In this document: positions 29,586 to 38,100 of the stretch, piece after piece
Numbering within the stretch: the stretch's first letter is position 1
Layout: the number at the start of each line of letters is the position of its first letter
Source: Oscillospiraceae bacterium
Lineage (GTDB): Bacteria; Bacillota; Clostridia; Oscillospirales; Oscillospiraceae
DNA length: 39,672 bases
Assembly: GCA_009785525.1 (NCBI GenBank)
Contig: WQWC01000018.1
Coordinates: 1-39,672 of the forward strand
Direction: 5' to 3'
Made by a program: the position numbers and the translations under genes
The notes under the pieces: generated by a model
The model's input: the letters and a program-made list of their open reading frames with translations, nothing else
What the model was told of the DNA's origin: nothing
Databases searched by the model: none

Positions 29586-32360
29586 ATGCGAACGAAAAAC
29601 TTTAAGAGGGTATTGGCAATAACTCTAATCCTCGCTATGATTCTATCAGGCACAATACAGGCGCTGGGCGCGCAACAATCGAACGATGTTTTTTCGGATA
29701 TTTCAGGACATTGGGCGAGAGAAGCTATACTAAACGCATACGAGACAAATCTTGTAACCGGATATCCGGATGGGACATTCAGGCCGGATTCGTTTATCAC
29801 GCGCGCGGAAACAGTAACAATTCTGAATAATCACTTCAACATGACTTCCAGAGAGCCTGTCCTTTTTACAGATGTTTCTCCTGGCTATTGGTTCTACAGC
29901 GCAGTTTCAGCGGCTGTCAGCGCCGGTTATGTCAGCGGATTCCCGGACGAAACTTTCCGGCCGAATGCAAATCTGACAAGATTTCATGCGGCTCTAATGA
30001 AACATAGAATATTGGGAAGTCTACAACCGAGTGATTTAAGTGTAATCGACAACTTTACAGATGTCGAAAGAATTCTGACAGGTAATTCGGAAAATTTATA
30101 CGCTATTGCTTTTTTTGTTGAAAATCAGATAATGCTTGGTTATGCGGATCAAACATTGCGTCTAGACAATCCGATCACCCGCGCAGAGTTTCTGACATTG
30201 CTGACAAGGGTTATTGCGCTTGACAATGTCGAAGAAGCCGATGATTCAGAAGACGGCTATGCGCAACCAACAGCACCAACAGCGCCAACAACAACACCGT
30301 CGACTCCCGGCGGCGGAGGCGGAGCAGGAGGATGGGTCGGTGGTACTTCGCACTTCCTTATAACGGTAACAGCGAAAGAAAGCGGCTCGGTAAGCGAAGG
30401 CGGCGTCTTTGCTTTCGGCTCATCGGTGACTCTCACTGCGACCCCTGATGAAGGATTCTACTTCTACGGCTGGTTTGAAAATGGCGAACGCGTTTATGCT
30501 GATGCAGAGTACACGTTTACAGTCACACGCGCAAGGACACTTCAAGCAAGATTTGTTACGGCTATAACAGTAACAGCGGGAGAAGGCGGCTCGGTAAGTG
30601 AAGGCGGCGTCTTTGCTTTCGGCTCATCGGTGACTCTCACCGCGACCCCTGATGAAGGATTCTACTTCTACGGCTGGTTTGAAAATGGCGAACGCGTTTA
30701 TGCCGATGAAGAGTACACGTTTACAGTCACACGCGCAAGGACACTTCAAGCAAGGTTTGTTGATGCTGACAGGTGGGCCGTTTCCCTGGTTTGCGTTTAC
30801 AGGACTTGGGACAGCGTCTACCACATGAGCGTTACAATCGGCACCCGCATGAGAGGAATGCCCGGAGAAGAAGCAGCTATAGATTGGCTAATAGCTGAAT
30901 TTGAAGCGCTTGGCCTTGAAACGGAGAAGCATACCTTTGACTCAGCGGCAAACAGCATGATGCAGAACATCGGATACATCACAATACATAATGCAGAGAA
31001 CTTCTGTGGTGTGGGGCGCTTTCTCGGCGGAATTGTAGATGGCAGAGAAAGATGGGGCGGCCCATTTGTGCTGCCATATCATGGACGTGTTTGGGAAGTG
31101 GGCGCGGCTGCTAATGGTCTCATTACAAGCATGACCGGTCCTGCCGAAGGTGTTACCGGAGAAGTAGTGTTCATAGGCGATATCCCCGCCGCGCTCAATA
31201 ATGCCGCAGGTATCAGGGCGCTGTTTGAAGCAGCCGAAATAGAGCATGGAACACTGGAAGGCAAAATTGCGATGGTTGGACTAAGACAGCCGACAGCAGC
31301 TATAGTTAACATTGCTATGGAGTTCGATGTTGCCGGCGTGATGGGACATTCAGTCACCGGAGGTCGCGGAAACTTTGGAGCGGCATCCAGCCCGAGCGTA
31401 ACCGCCGGTACACCAATCCCAGTCGTTGGTCTCGCTCTTGCCCAAGCGGAATGGCTCAAGGCATTTCTGGAACAAGAGCCGGTAACGGTGACTATACATA
31501 CGCAACGCTACGACACCCCTGTTTCCTGGAACGCCATCGGCAGAAAACCCGCGATAAACAATCCGGACACTGCGCCTATCTTCTATATCTTCGGTCATAT
31601 TGACACTGTTATAGGCGCTCCGGGCGCTAACGATAACGCCAGCGGTGTGGCCGTTACGCTGGAAGCAGCGAGAGCATTGTCGCAGCTTCACACCCCAGAT
31701 GTTGAACTTCGCTTTGTCGGCTTCGGACATGAGGAGTCCGGTCTGCGCGGAGCGAACCAGTATATACTCAGAATGCCCACCGAAGAACGAGATCGCATAG
31801 CCGGTGTATTTAATATGGATATGACGGCATCATCCGATTTTGTCGAGGCGCCGTACTGGACAATGTCAACAGTCAATGGCTTGCCAAACCTGGTTACCAA
31901 CACCTTCATTGCCACTGCCGACCGTCTTGGATTTTATGGAATCCTTCAGTTGGCCCAATTCAGCTCAAGTGACCACGTTCCATTCCACAACGCAATGAGG
32001 ACAGGAATGACTGGCGGAGCAGCGAATGCCGCCAACAATCCTTATCGAATACCTGCCGCCATGGGAATATGGCTCGGCAGAGTAAATCCGGGTATGATAA
32101 CACCAAGTAACTACACTGTTGAGCGCTACTATCATACACCGCAGGATACAATCTGGGAGAACATATGCAAAGAGCGCTTGAATATGTGCATACAAATTGT
32201 CACGGCATCCGTCTATTATATGGCGCGGAACTACCTGCTGCACTATGCAACGGTTGCGCCGATAACTGCGTCAAGTCTGGATATGCCTACTCGCATTTAT
32301 CCCGACATCAATGAGATCAATGGCTCATGGTATGAATTCGAACTTGAGATGGTCTCATGA
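29586..32360 (+). CDS. SLH-domain surface protein with two B-repeats and an M28-family metallopeptidase domain
   Basis: The 924-residue protein has a signal peptide (MRTKNFKRVLAITLILAMIL, then SGTIQALGA) and three SLH domains (about residues 37-85, 96-150 and 157-215) for non-covalent attachment to secondary wall polymers. A threonine/proline/glycine linker leads to two nearly identical 68-residue InlB-type B-repeats (about 259-394). The rest is an M28 (aminopeptidase Y/PSMA-like) peptidase with a PA-like insertion. Zinc and catalytic residues are visible in FGHIDTV, PGANDNASGVAV, GFGHEESGLRGANQY, VFNMDMTAS and SSDHVPFHN. It should be an exported, cell-surface aminopeptidase. AGGAGG lies about 10 bases before the ATG and a strong terminator follows. 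It is the last gene before attR, so it travels with the element. Confidence 0.93.
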   Translation: MRTKNFKRVLAITLILAMILSGTIQALGAQQSNDVFSDISGHWAREAILNAYETNLVTGYPDGTFRPDSFITRAETVTILNNHFNMTSREPVLFTDVSPGYWFYSAVSAAVSAGYVSGFPDETFRPNANLTRFHAALMKHRILGSLQPSDLSVIDNFTDVERILTGNSENLYAIAFFVENQIMLGYADQTLRLDNPITRAEFLTLLTRVIALDNVEEADDSEDGYAQPTAPTAPTTTPSTPGGGGGAGGWVGGTSHFLITVTAKESGSVSEGGVFAFGSSVTLTATPDEGFYFYGWFENGERVYADAEYTFTVTRARTLQARFVTAITVTAGEGGSVSEGGVFAFGSSVTLTATPDEGFYFYGWFENGERVYADEEYTFTVTRARTLQARFVDADRWAVSLVCVYRTWDSVYHMSVTIGTRMRGMPGEEAAIDWLIAEFEALGLETEKHTFDSAANSMMQNIGYITIHNAENFCGVGRFLGGIVDGRERWGGPFVLPYHGRVWEVGAAANGLITSMTGPAEGVTGEVVFIGDIPAALNNAAGIRALFEAAEIEHGTLEGKIAMVGLRQPTAAIVNIAMEFDVAGVMGHSVTGGRGNFGAASSPSVTAGTPIPVVGLALAQAEWLKAFLEQEPVTVTIHTQRYDTPVSWNAIGRKPAINNPDTAPIFYIFGHIDTVIGAPGANDNASGVAVTLEAARALSQLHTPDVELRFVGFGHEESGLRGANQYILRMPTEERDRIAGVFNMDMTASSDFVEAPYWTMSTVNGLPNLVTNTFIATADRLGFYGILQLAQFSSSDHVPFHNAMRTGMTGGAANAANNPYRIPAAMGIWLGRVNPGMITPSNYTVERYYHTPQDTIWENICKERLNMCIQIVTASVYYMARNYLLHYATVAPITASSLDMPTRIYPDINEINGSWYEFELEMVS
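30360..30767 (+). repeat. Tandem 204-bp repeat (two copies) in the SLH-M28 gene
   Basis: Copy 1 (about 30360-30563) and copy 2 (about 30564-30767) have a 204-bp period and differ at only a few bases. Each encodes one 68-residue B-repeat (for example SEGGVFAFGSSVTLTATPDE). Near-identity at the DNA level implies recent duplication or gene conversion. Confidence 0.88.
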
Positions 32361-32456
32361 CGAAACATACCTTGAGCGTGCATCCACTATTTCAACGCAC
32401 CCTTAACAACTACGCAATTCTTTGATACTATAAAGCATCAAGCGGGAATTTACTAT

Positions 32457-32499
32457 CTCGCCCCTGAGCAAGTCCTTTGCTTGCTCAGGGGCGAGTTTT
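32457..32499 (+). terminator. Rho-independent terminator of the SLH-M28 gene, near attR
   Basis: A perfect 16-bp stem (32457-32472 with 32480-32495) and 7-base loop is followed by TTTT. It insulates the element cargo from the host gene fragment downstream. Confidence 0.9.
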
Positions 32500-32548
32500 G
32501 TACATTTAAGCATCGTAAAACCCTGCGTTCATGCCATTTCCTTGCACC

Positions 32549-32592
32549 TTCTCAAAAAACGAATAACCACCGAATGGTACCGTAGCCGCGGC
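32549..32592. other. attR: right junction of the serine-recombinase element
   Basis: TTCTCAAAAAACG (32549-32561) is the exact inverse of the 13 bases at 11826-11838. Seven bases later comes AC (32569-32570) within CACCG (32568-32572), after which host coding sequence resumes (codons T-E-W-Y-R-S-R). Joined ends give an attP with 13-bp arms, 7-bp spacers and a central AC. Confidence 0.87.
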
Positions 32593-34311
32593 TTTAACTT
32601 CGATATAACCAACTCCACAGCATTTGACCAGGCTTTCAGATACGGTGGCCCCATATTCGACAACATCAGCCAGATTGTTGACGGTATTTTCAATACATAC
32701 GCACGTAGAATCGGTTTCCAGAATCCGTTCTTCACCTCATACTGCAACGGAACCACGGCGACTTGCGCTGGTCTTTCACAATGGGGAACCGTGCCGTTAG
32801 CGAATCAAGGCCTGACTCCGTTGCAGATACTTCACCGCTTCTACCCCCGTGACCTAGAGCTTGTCTCAAGCGACAATATCCGAGGCATAATAGAGTCCTT
32901 CCCCGGCACCCCGCTGCGGCTTGGCAGCTCCGACCCATCAGTACAGAGAATGCAAAATTTCCTTAACAGAATCCGTATAAATTTCCCGCTTATACCCCGT
33001 ATATCAAATCCCAGCGGCGTGTTCGATGCTGAGACGCAGGAGGCTGTCCGGGTTTTTCAGCGGACATTTAACCTCACTGCCGACGGCGTTATCGGTCGCG
33101 AGACATGGAACAGGATATCATTCACAAACGTCGCCGTCACAAGACTCGCGGAGCTTGACAGTGAGGGGACTCGCGTTACCATCGGGGAAAATCCGCCGAA
33201 CGTGGTGCTGTCTCAAGGCTCACGCGGGGAGAACGTGCTGCAGCTGCAATTCCTGCTGAATTTTATCTCCGAGTTTTACGACCCCGTGCCAACGGTAATC
33301 AAAGACAGCGTCTTCGGCCCTGATACGAGGAACGCCGTTATCGAGTTCCAGCGACTGTTCAACCTGACGCCGGACGGCGTAGTCGGCCCTAATACGTGGA
33401 ACAGGCTGTACGCTGTCTATCGCGGAATCCGTGAGACGACACCGATTCCGCCGAATCCCGTTCCGCCGCCCGGGGCAACACCGCCTTTTCCGGGGACGCT
33501 TATCAGAGCCGGGTCAACAGGTGAAAACGTAAGATTAATCCAAAGCCGCCTCAACTCGATTGGTGAAGCGTATCCAACCATACAGCCGCGCCTTGCGGTT
33601 GATGGAATTTTCGGCCCGTTGACCCAGGCCGCCGTGATCGCTTTTCAGCGCGAGTTCGTGCTGACTCCGGACGGAATTGTCGGACCCATCACTTGGGGCA
33701 AGATTATGGAGATGTACGCACTTCTTGAAGGCGGCACCCCGACACCCCCGGTGCCTCCGGCACCGCCGCCTCCTCCGCCTCAGGCGGAGCTTCCGCCATA
33801 TCCGGGAACGCTTATCAGGGTCGGTTCAACTGGTGAAAACGTAAGATTAATCCAAAGCGCGCTGAACACCATCCGCGCGGAGCATCCCAGTATCCCGCAG
33901 CTCACAGTTGATGGTATCTTCGGCCCAATTACGCAGAGCGCCGTCGTCGCGTTCCAGCGCATCTTCAACCTCGCGCCGGACGGGATAGTTGGACCCATCA
34001 CCTGGGGCAGGCTTAGAGCGGTTTTGCCGACTATCGGCACCGGTGCCGCCACACCATCGAACCCGCCGTTTCCGGGGACACTTATCAGCGTTGGCTCCAC
34101 CGGGGAGAACGTCCGGCTAATCCAAAGCGCATTGAATACCGTCCGTGCAGAACATCCCGGTATCCCGCAGCTCACGGTTGACGGTATCTTCGGCCCGATT
34201 ACACAGGGCGCCGTCGTCACTTTCCAGCGTATTTTCAACCTAGCGCCGGACGGGATAGTTGGACCGCTGACTTGGGGCGCACTTATTGCGCAACGTAATG
34301 CGTTGTTGTAG
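32569..34311 (+). pseudogene. 3' part of the interrupted SpoIID-like / peptidoglycan-binding protein gene
   Basis: From the ACC at 32569 the frame encodes 580 residues that complete the protein begun at 11127. First comes the rest of the SpoIID-like domain (TEWYRSRGFNFDITNSTAF; later YCNGTTATCAGLSQWGT and LANQGLTPLQILHRFYP, like the SQWGA and ILKHYY parts of SpoIID). Five PG_binding_1 repeats follow, ending at about 33120, 33420, 33720, 34020 and 34305, joined by proline-rich linkers; repeats 4 and 5 are nearly identical. Each has the G-(S/T)-x-G-E-N-V-x-x-I-Q start and FQRxFxLxPDGIVGPxTW end. The fragment has no start of its own: the frame continues leftwards into the element, where only a TTG at 32542 could start it. 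It is silent unless the element is excised. Confidence 0.87.
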
Positions 34312-34425
34312 ACCATTCCGACAGACAAGCGGACGCATAGTACCCACCTACCATAAGACAACTGGGAAAAACCCAGTACAATCAATAAATTATGAGTAGG
34401 CGGTTAAAACGGAATAGTTAGAAAT

Positions 34426-34457
34426 AGGACGCAGATATAAAATGCGTCCTGTTTTTC
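34426..34457 (+). terminator. Rho-independent terminator of the interrupted gene
   Basis: AGGACGCA and TGCGTCCT form an 8-bp stem with a 9-base loop, followed by GTTTTTCT. It lies about 115 bases after the stop codon. Confidence 0.82.
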
Positions 34458-34496
34458 TGTCTAAAGCCATATAAGCACCCGCCAAGACCGGGCAAG

Positions 34497-34532
34497 GCCG
34501 GAAGTTTTTGAACATAAAAACTGCCGGCTTTT
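34497..34532. terminator. Terminator hairpin between the convergent transcription units
   Basis: GCCGG-A-AGTTTTT pairs with AAAAACT-G-CCGGC (one mismatch) and is followed by TTTT on the plus strand. It lies 8 bases beyond the ntpB stop on the other strand, so it may stop transcripts from both sides. Confidence 0.7.
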
Positions 34533-34540
34533 GTCAATTC

Positions 34541-35779
34541 TTATGTCAAAATCGAAAGCAGCTCCCGCCCTATCTCCAGCGTATCTTCTATTGTCCGATA
34601 TTCATCGCGGCGCTGAGTCAAGTACCGCCGCTCAAACTCCTTGGCAAATTCTGCGGAGCCTTCCGCATAGGCACGGAGCAATTGATTTGTCACGTCCGCG
34701 TGGTCTTGCCCTATTGCGCTGTCTCTAAAGCGCGATTGCGATCTCAGCACGTCCACAGGTATCGCAACGCCTTTTTTATACAGCTCGCGCGAGAGTACTG
34801 TCTGCCCGTCTGTGATGTATCCCGTAACGTCCGGTACGGGGTGCGTCTTGTCGTCCCCCGGCATTGTGAGAATCGGTATCATTGTGATTGACCCGGACTT
34901 GTCAACGCGCCTGCCCGCCCGTTCGTATATTGATGAAAAATCCGAATGCATATATCCCGGATATCCCTGCCGACCCGGAGTTTCTTTTGCCGCGCCCGAA
35001 ATCTCGCGCAACGCGTCGGCATAATTTGTCATATCGGTTAGAACCACTAAGACATGCATATCTTTCTCAAACGCCAGATATTCAGCGGTGGTGAGCGCCA
35101 TACGCGGCGTCGCGATGCGCTGTGAAGCCGGGTCACCGGCTAAATTCGCGAAGACAACAGCTCTGTCTATTACCCCAGTTCTGTTGAACTCCCGCATAAA
35201 ATAGTCATACTCATCAAACGTGATGCCAATGGCCGCAAATACTACGGCGAAATTCTCCGCGTTGTCACTCAAGCTCGCTTGACAGGCTATCCGCGCCGCA
35301 AGAGCTTCATGCGGCAGTCCTGGGCATGAGAATATGGGCAGCCGCTGGCCTTTGACCAGGGGGATAAGTCCGTCGATTACTGAAATCCCGGTTTCGATAA
35401 ATCCATCCGGACTCTCGCGGGACACTGGATTTACCGGGAATCCGTTTATGTCGTTATTTGCCTCGGCAAGTACCGGAAGACCGTTGTCAATCGGCTCCCC
35501 AATTCCGTTGAATACCCGGCCCAGCATATCGCCGGAGACGGCGAGTTCAAGCGCCCTGCCTAAAAACCGCGCTGTTGATGACATGAGGTTTATATCATCC
35601 GTGTTTTCAAAAAGCTGCACAACAACGGCACTCTCATCTATCTCAACAATACGGCAGCGCCGCCGCTCTCCTGTCGGGAGTTCAATTTCCGCCAATTCGC
35701 CGACCGCGGCGCTCCGGACATTGTTTATAACCACAAGCGGGCCTGATATCTCTTGTATCGTGCGGTATTCTTTTATCAA
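34541..35779 (-). CDS. ntpB: V-type ATPase/ATP synthase subunit B (regulatory), shortened C-terminal domain
   Basis: The 412-residue protein matches the non-catalytic B subunit of V/A-type ATPases: [14 protein letters not shown] at the start, [82 protein letters not shown] and [19 protein letters not shown]-like text. It alternates with subunit A in the cytoplasmic head. Usual length is about 455-460 residues. Here two stretches of the C-terminal domain look deleted: after SAIG (expected KGKTRE before DHADV) and after LRAYAEG, where about 28 residues that normally precede the KEFERRY segment are absent. The frame is intact. Its ATG overlaps the ntpA stop by 4 bases. No subunit D gene follows. 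Confidence 0.94.
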   Translation of the reverse strand: MIKEYRTIQEISGPLVVINNVRSAAVGELAEIELPTGERRRCRIVEIDESAVVVQLFENTDDINLMSSTARFLGRALELAVSGDMLGRVFNGIGEPIDNGLPVLAEANNDINGFPVNPVSRESPDGFIETGISVIDGLIPLVKGQRLPIFSCPGLPHEALAARIACQASLSDNAENFAVVFAAIGITFDEYDYFMREFNRTGVIDRAVVFANLAGDPASQRIATPRMALTTAEYLAFEKDMHVLVVLTDMTNYADALREISGAAKETPGRQGYPGYMHSDFSSIYERAGRRVDKSGSITMIPILTMPGDDKTHPVPDVTGYITDGQTVLSRELYKKGVAIPVDVLRSQSRFRDSAIGQDHADVTNQLLRAYAEGSAEFAKEFERRYLTQRRDEYRTIEDTLEIGRELLSILT

Positions 35780-37482
35780 GTTTCCTGCCCACCTTCCGCT
35801 ATAAGCGCGTCAATCTCACGCTCCATGTCGTTGGCGATTGCCCGGTATTCCTCAATTCGGGCAGTTTTGCCTATTCTCTCGCGGGACGGGATTTCAAACA
35901 GCTCACGTAAATCGGTCACGCCTTTTTGCAGTGCGTCAGTGCAGATATCGTTGTAGTAGAGTATCAGCGACAACAGCGTGGCCTGCTCTTCGTAAGTGCT
36001 GTGGCTGTCAGCGTCCTGTCGCAAAAAATCTTCGCGGATCATCTTCGCCGTTTCAAGTGTCAGCTGATCTTCAGGCGAAAGCTCCCCGGCGATTTGCGAA
36101 ACCTCATCATCCCGGCGCAGAATCTTCATCGCTTTGTCCCGATTTGCTAAAAATTCCGCGCCGAAGTTACTGTCATACCACGGCTTTAGCGGCTCTGTGT
36201 AATGTGAATAGCTCGTAAGCCAATCAACTGCCGGGAAGTGACGCCGGTTTGCCAAAAATTCATCCAGCTTCCAGAAAGTGTTGACAACCCGCATCGCCGC
36301 TTGAGTCACAGGCTCTGACAAATCCCCGCCCGGCGGCGATACAGCGCCCACGATTGTTAGCGAACCGCTCCGCCCGCCGACGCATTCAACACTGCCTGCC
36401 CGTTCATAGAACTCGGCTATTCTTGCCGGCAGATACGCCGGGTATCCCTCGTCTCCCGGCGACTCTCCAAGGCGGTTGGATATCTCGCGCAGTCCCTCTG
36501 CCCAGCGGGTTGTGGAGTCTGCCAGGATAAGCACGTTATACCCCATGTCACGGTAATATTCGGCGATGGTGACGCCGGAATAGACGGCAGCTTCCCGCGC
36601 CGCTATCGGCATGTCGGATGTGTTGCAGATCATAACCATCCGCCCCGCTGACGCTTCTTGAAACTGCGCCAAAAAATCAGCCATTTCATTACTGCGTTCA
36701 CCGCAGCATATGCAGATAGTTACATCCGCCTCGGCCCGTTTCGCAAGTTCTTGCAGAGCAACGGTTTTCCCGCTGCCGAACGCGCCCGGTACTGCGGCCG
36801 AACCGCCGTAAGCTATCGGGAACAGTGTGTCAATCACCCGCAATCCTGTCCTCAGCGGCATCTCCGGGGAAAATTTCCGCAAAACCCGGCGAGCGGTTCT
36901 GATTGGCCACTTTTGAAGCATTGTTACATCCACCAGCTCCCCCTCCGGCGTTTCGATTTGGCAGACAGACTCTTCAATAGTGAACGTCCCAAAGTCAGCA
37001 CGCCGAATCACGCCGGAGACATCGGGCGGAACCATAATCTGGTGGAAAAAACCCTCCGCTTCCTCAACAGCGCCAAGTATATCCCCGACCATCACATTAT
37101 CTCCTGGGGACACGTTTGGGACAAACTCCCACCTGCGTTTCCTGTCGATGGCAGGGGAAGTGATACCTTGCCGGATCGTGTCCCCGGCAAGCTTGCGCAG
37201 TTCTTTTAACGGACGCTGGATTCCGTCGAATATATTGCCCAAAAGACCCGGCCCAAGCTCCACAGAAAGTTTTTCACCACTCTCCGCGATGACTTCGTCA
37301 CCCGCGCTTAGGCCTCTCGTATCCTCAAAAACCTGTATCGCGGCCGAGTCACGAGTTAATCTCAAAACCTCTCCCAAAAGCCGTTGAGAACCAACTCTCA
37401 CAATCCCCGCGATGGCCGCATCGGAAATCAATCCCTCCGCAACAACAAGCGGGCCGGAAATTTTTATTATTTTACCGCTCAT
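35776..37482 (-). CDS. ntpA: V-type ATPase/ATP synthase subunit A (catalytic)
   Basis: This 568-residue protein is the nucleotide-hydrolysing subunit: [11 protein letters not shown] at the start, the beta-barrel, the A-specific non-homologous insertion ([20 protein letters not shown]), the P-loop [29 protein letters not shown] with the catalytic [22 protein letters not shown] and the C-terminal helical domain. Length is slightly below the usual 580-590. It couples ATP hydrolysis (or synthesis) to H+ or Na+ movement through the membrane part, which is not encoded here. AAAGGA lies 9 bases before the ATG. It starts 24 bases after ntpE, where C and F subunit genes usually stand. Confidence 0.96.
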   Translation of the reverse strand: MSGKIIKISGPLVVAEGLISDAAIAGIVRVGSQRLLGEVLRLTRDSAAIQVFEDTRGLSAGDEVIAESGEKLSVELGPGLLGNIFDGIQRPLKELRKLAGDTIRQGITSPAIDRKRRWEFVPNVSPGDNVMVGDILGAVEEAEGFFHQIMVPPDVSGVIRRADFGTFTIEESVCQIETPEGELVDVTMLQKWPIRTARRVLRKFSPEMPLRTGLRVIDTLFPIAYGGSAAVPGAFGSGKTVALQELAKRAEADVTICICCGERSNEMADFLAQFQEASAGRMVMICNTSDMPIAAREAAVYSGVTIAEYYRDMGYNVLILADSTTRWAEGLREISNRLGESPGDEGYPAYLPARIAEFYERAGSVECVGGRSGSLTIVGAVSPPGGDLSEPVTQAAMRVVNTFWKLDEFLANRRHFPAVDWLTSYSHYTEPLKPWYDSNFGAEFLANRDKAMKILRRDDEVSQIAGELSPEDQLTLETAKMIREDFLRQDADSHSTYEEQATLLSLILYYNDICTDALQKGVTDLRELFEIPSRERIGKTARIEEYRAIANDMEREIDALIAEGGQET

Positions 37483-37506
37483 TTATAAAAATCCTTTCAC
37501 CGAAAA

Positions 37507-38100
37507 TCAATCAAACAACATAGCTGAAACTTCAGGCGTTAACTCATCTCTGTACCGTTCTATCAACGCTTCTATGCTGCAATTTACCGCAAAATCGCCG
37601 CCGTGCAGTATGAATCCGCCGCTTATATCGGCTGTTTTTTCCGATAGTTTCAGCCGCGCCGTTTTACCGTTGGCTTCCAGCCCCGCGTTGGCGGCAATTC
37701 GTACTTCTTCCCCAACACGTTTGAGATCAGACTCGGAGAAGACCATCGCCTCCTCACCGGTGATCGCCGCCGCCGAGGCCAGCCGCGCGAGAAACGCAGC
37801 ATATTCAGGCGGGTTGCGCAACTTCTTTGCCGCAAGCTCAAACGCCGCGTCCATCATCTCATGGCACGTTGACAGCACTTGCTTTTTCGCCTCCAGCGCG
37901 GCCAAGTTCCCAAGCCGCTCCAGCCTGTGCTCCGCCTCTTTTGTCCCGTCGTCGATCAATCTTTCGTATTCATCTTGTTCCGCCTGGGCGTGTCTTTCAC
38001 GGATACGCCCGCACTCTTCCAAAGCGGCTTGATCTATCCGCGCACACTCCGCCGCGGATTCCGCCTTTATATGCGCGATGATCTTCTCAATTCCAATCAT
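37507..38100 (-). CDS. ntpE: V-type ATPase/ATP synthase subunit E (peripheral stalk)
   Basis: The 197-residue protein has the NtpE layout: a long charged N-terminal helix (about residues 1-75, with IIAHIKAESAAECARIDQAA and ERLIDDGTKEAEHRLERLG), then a globular C-terminal domain including GGFILHGGDFAVNCSIEALI, close to the conserved GG-x-x-L/I segment of the family. With subunit G/H it forms the peripheral stalk that holds the A3B3 head. Its ATG overlaps the stop of the I-subunit gene by 4 bases (ATGA), so translation is coupled. Confidence 0.9.
   Translation of the reverse strand: MIGIEKIIAHIKAESAAECARIDQAALEECGRIRERHAQAEQDEYERLIDDGTKEAEHRLERLGNLAALEAKKQVLSTCHEMMDAAFELAAKKLRNPPEYAAFLARLASAAAITGEEAMVFSESDLKRVGEEVRIAANAGLEANGKTARLKLSEKTADISGGFILHGGDFAVNCSIEALIERYRDELTPEVSAMLFD

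Larger units (their letters stand above)
11817..32568. mobile_element. 20.75-kb serine-recombinase integrative element inserted in frame in a SpoIID-like gene
   Basis: The two parts of one gene (11127-11816 and 32569-34311) flank this segment and share only CACCG at the joints. Removing 20,752 bp restores an 810-codon frame. Contents, left to right: two large serine recombinases and a TnpW-like gene (minus strand, at the attL end), an orphan hicB with a nonsense codon, an Rhs toxin locus with displaced tips and lipoprotein genes, a tiny hydrophobic peptide gene, and an SLH-M28 peptidase. There are no phage structural genes, relaxase, type IV secretion genes or replication genes, so it is neither a recognisable prophage nor a self-transmissible element. 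The arrangement parallels skin-like elements of sporulating Bacillota. That excision occurs and is regulated is inference. Confidence 0.88.

Noticed and set aside
11817-32568. Element as a prophage or a conjugative transposon
   Set aside because: No capsid, tail, portal, terminase, lysis, relaxase, coupling-protein or type IV secretion gene is present.
32542-32568. TTG at 32542 as the real start of the PG-binding gene
   Set aside because: The first nine codons are element end sequence (the attP arm), there is no ribosome binding site, and the protein would begin in mid-domain; the matching 5' part exists at 11127.
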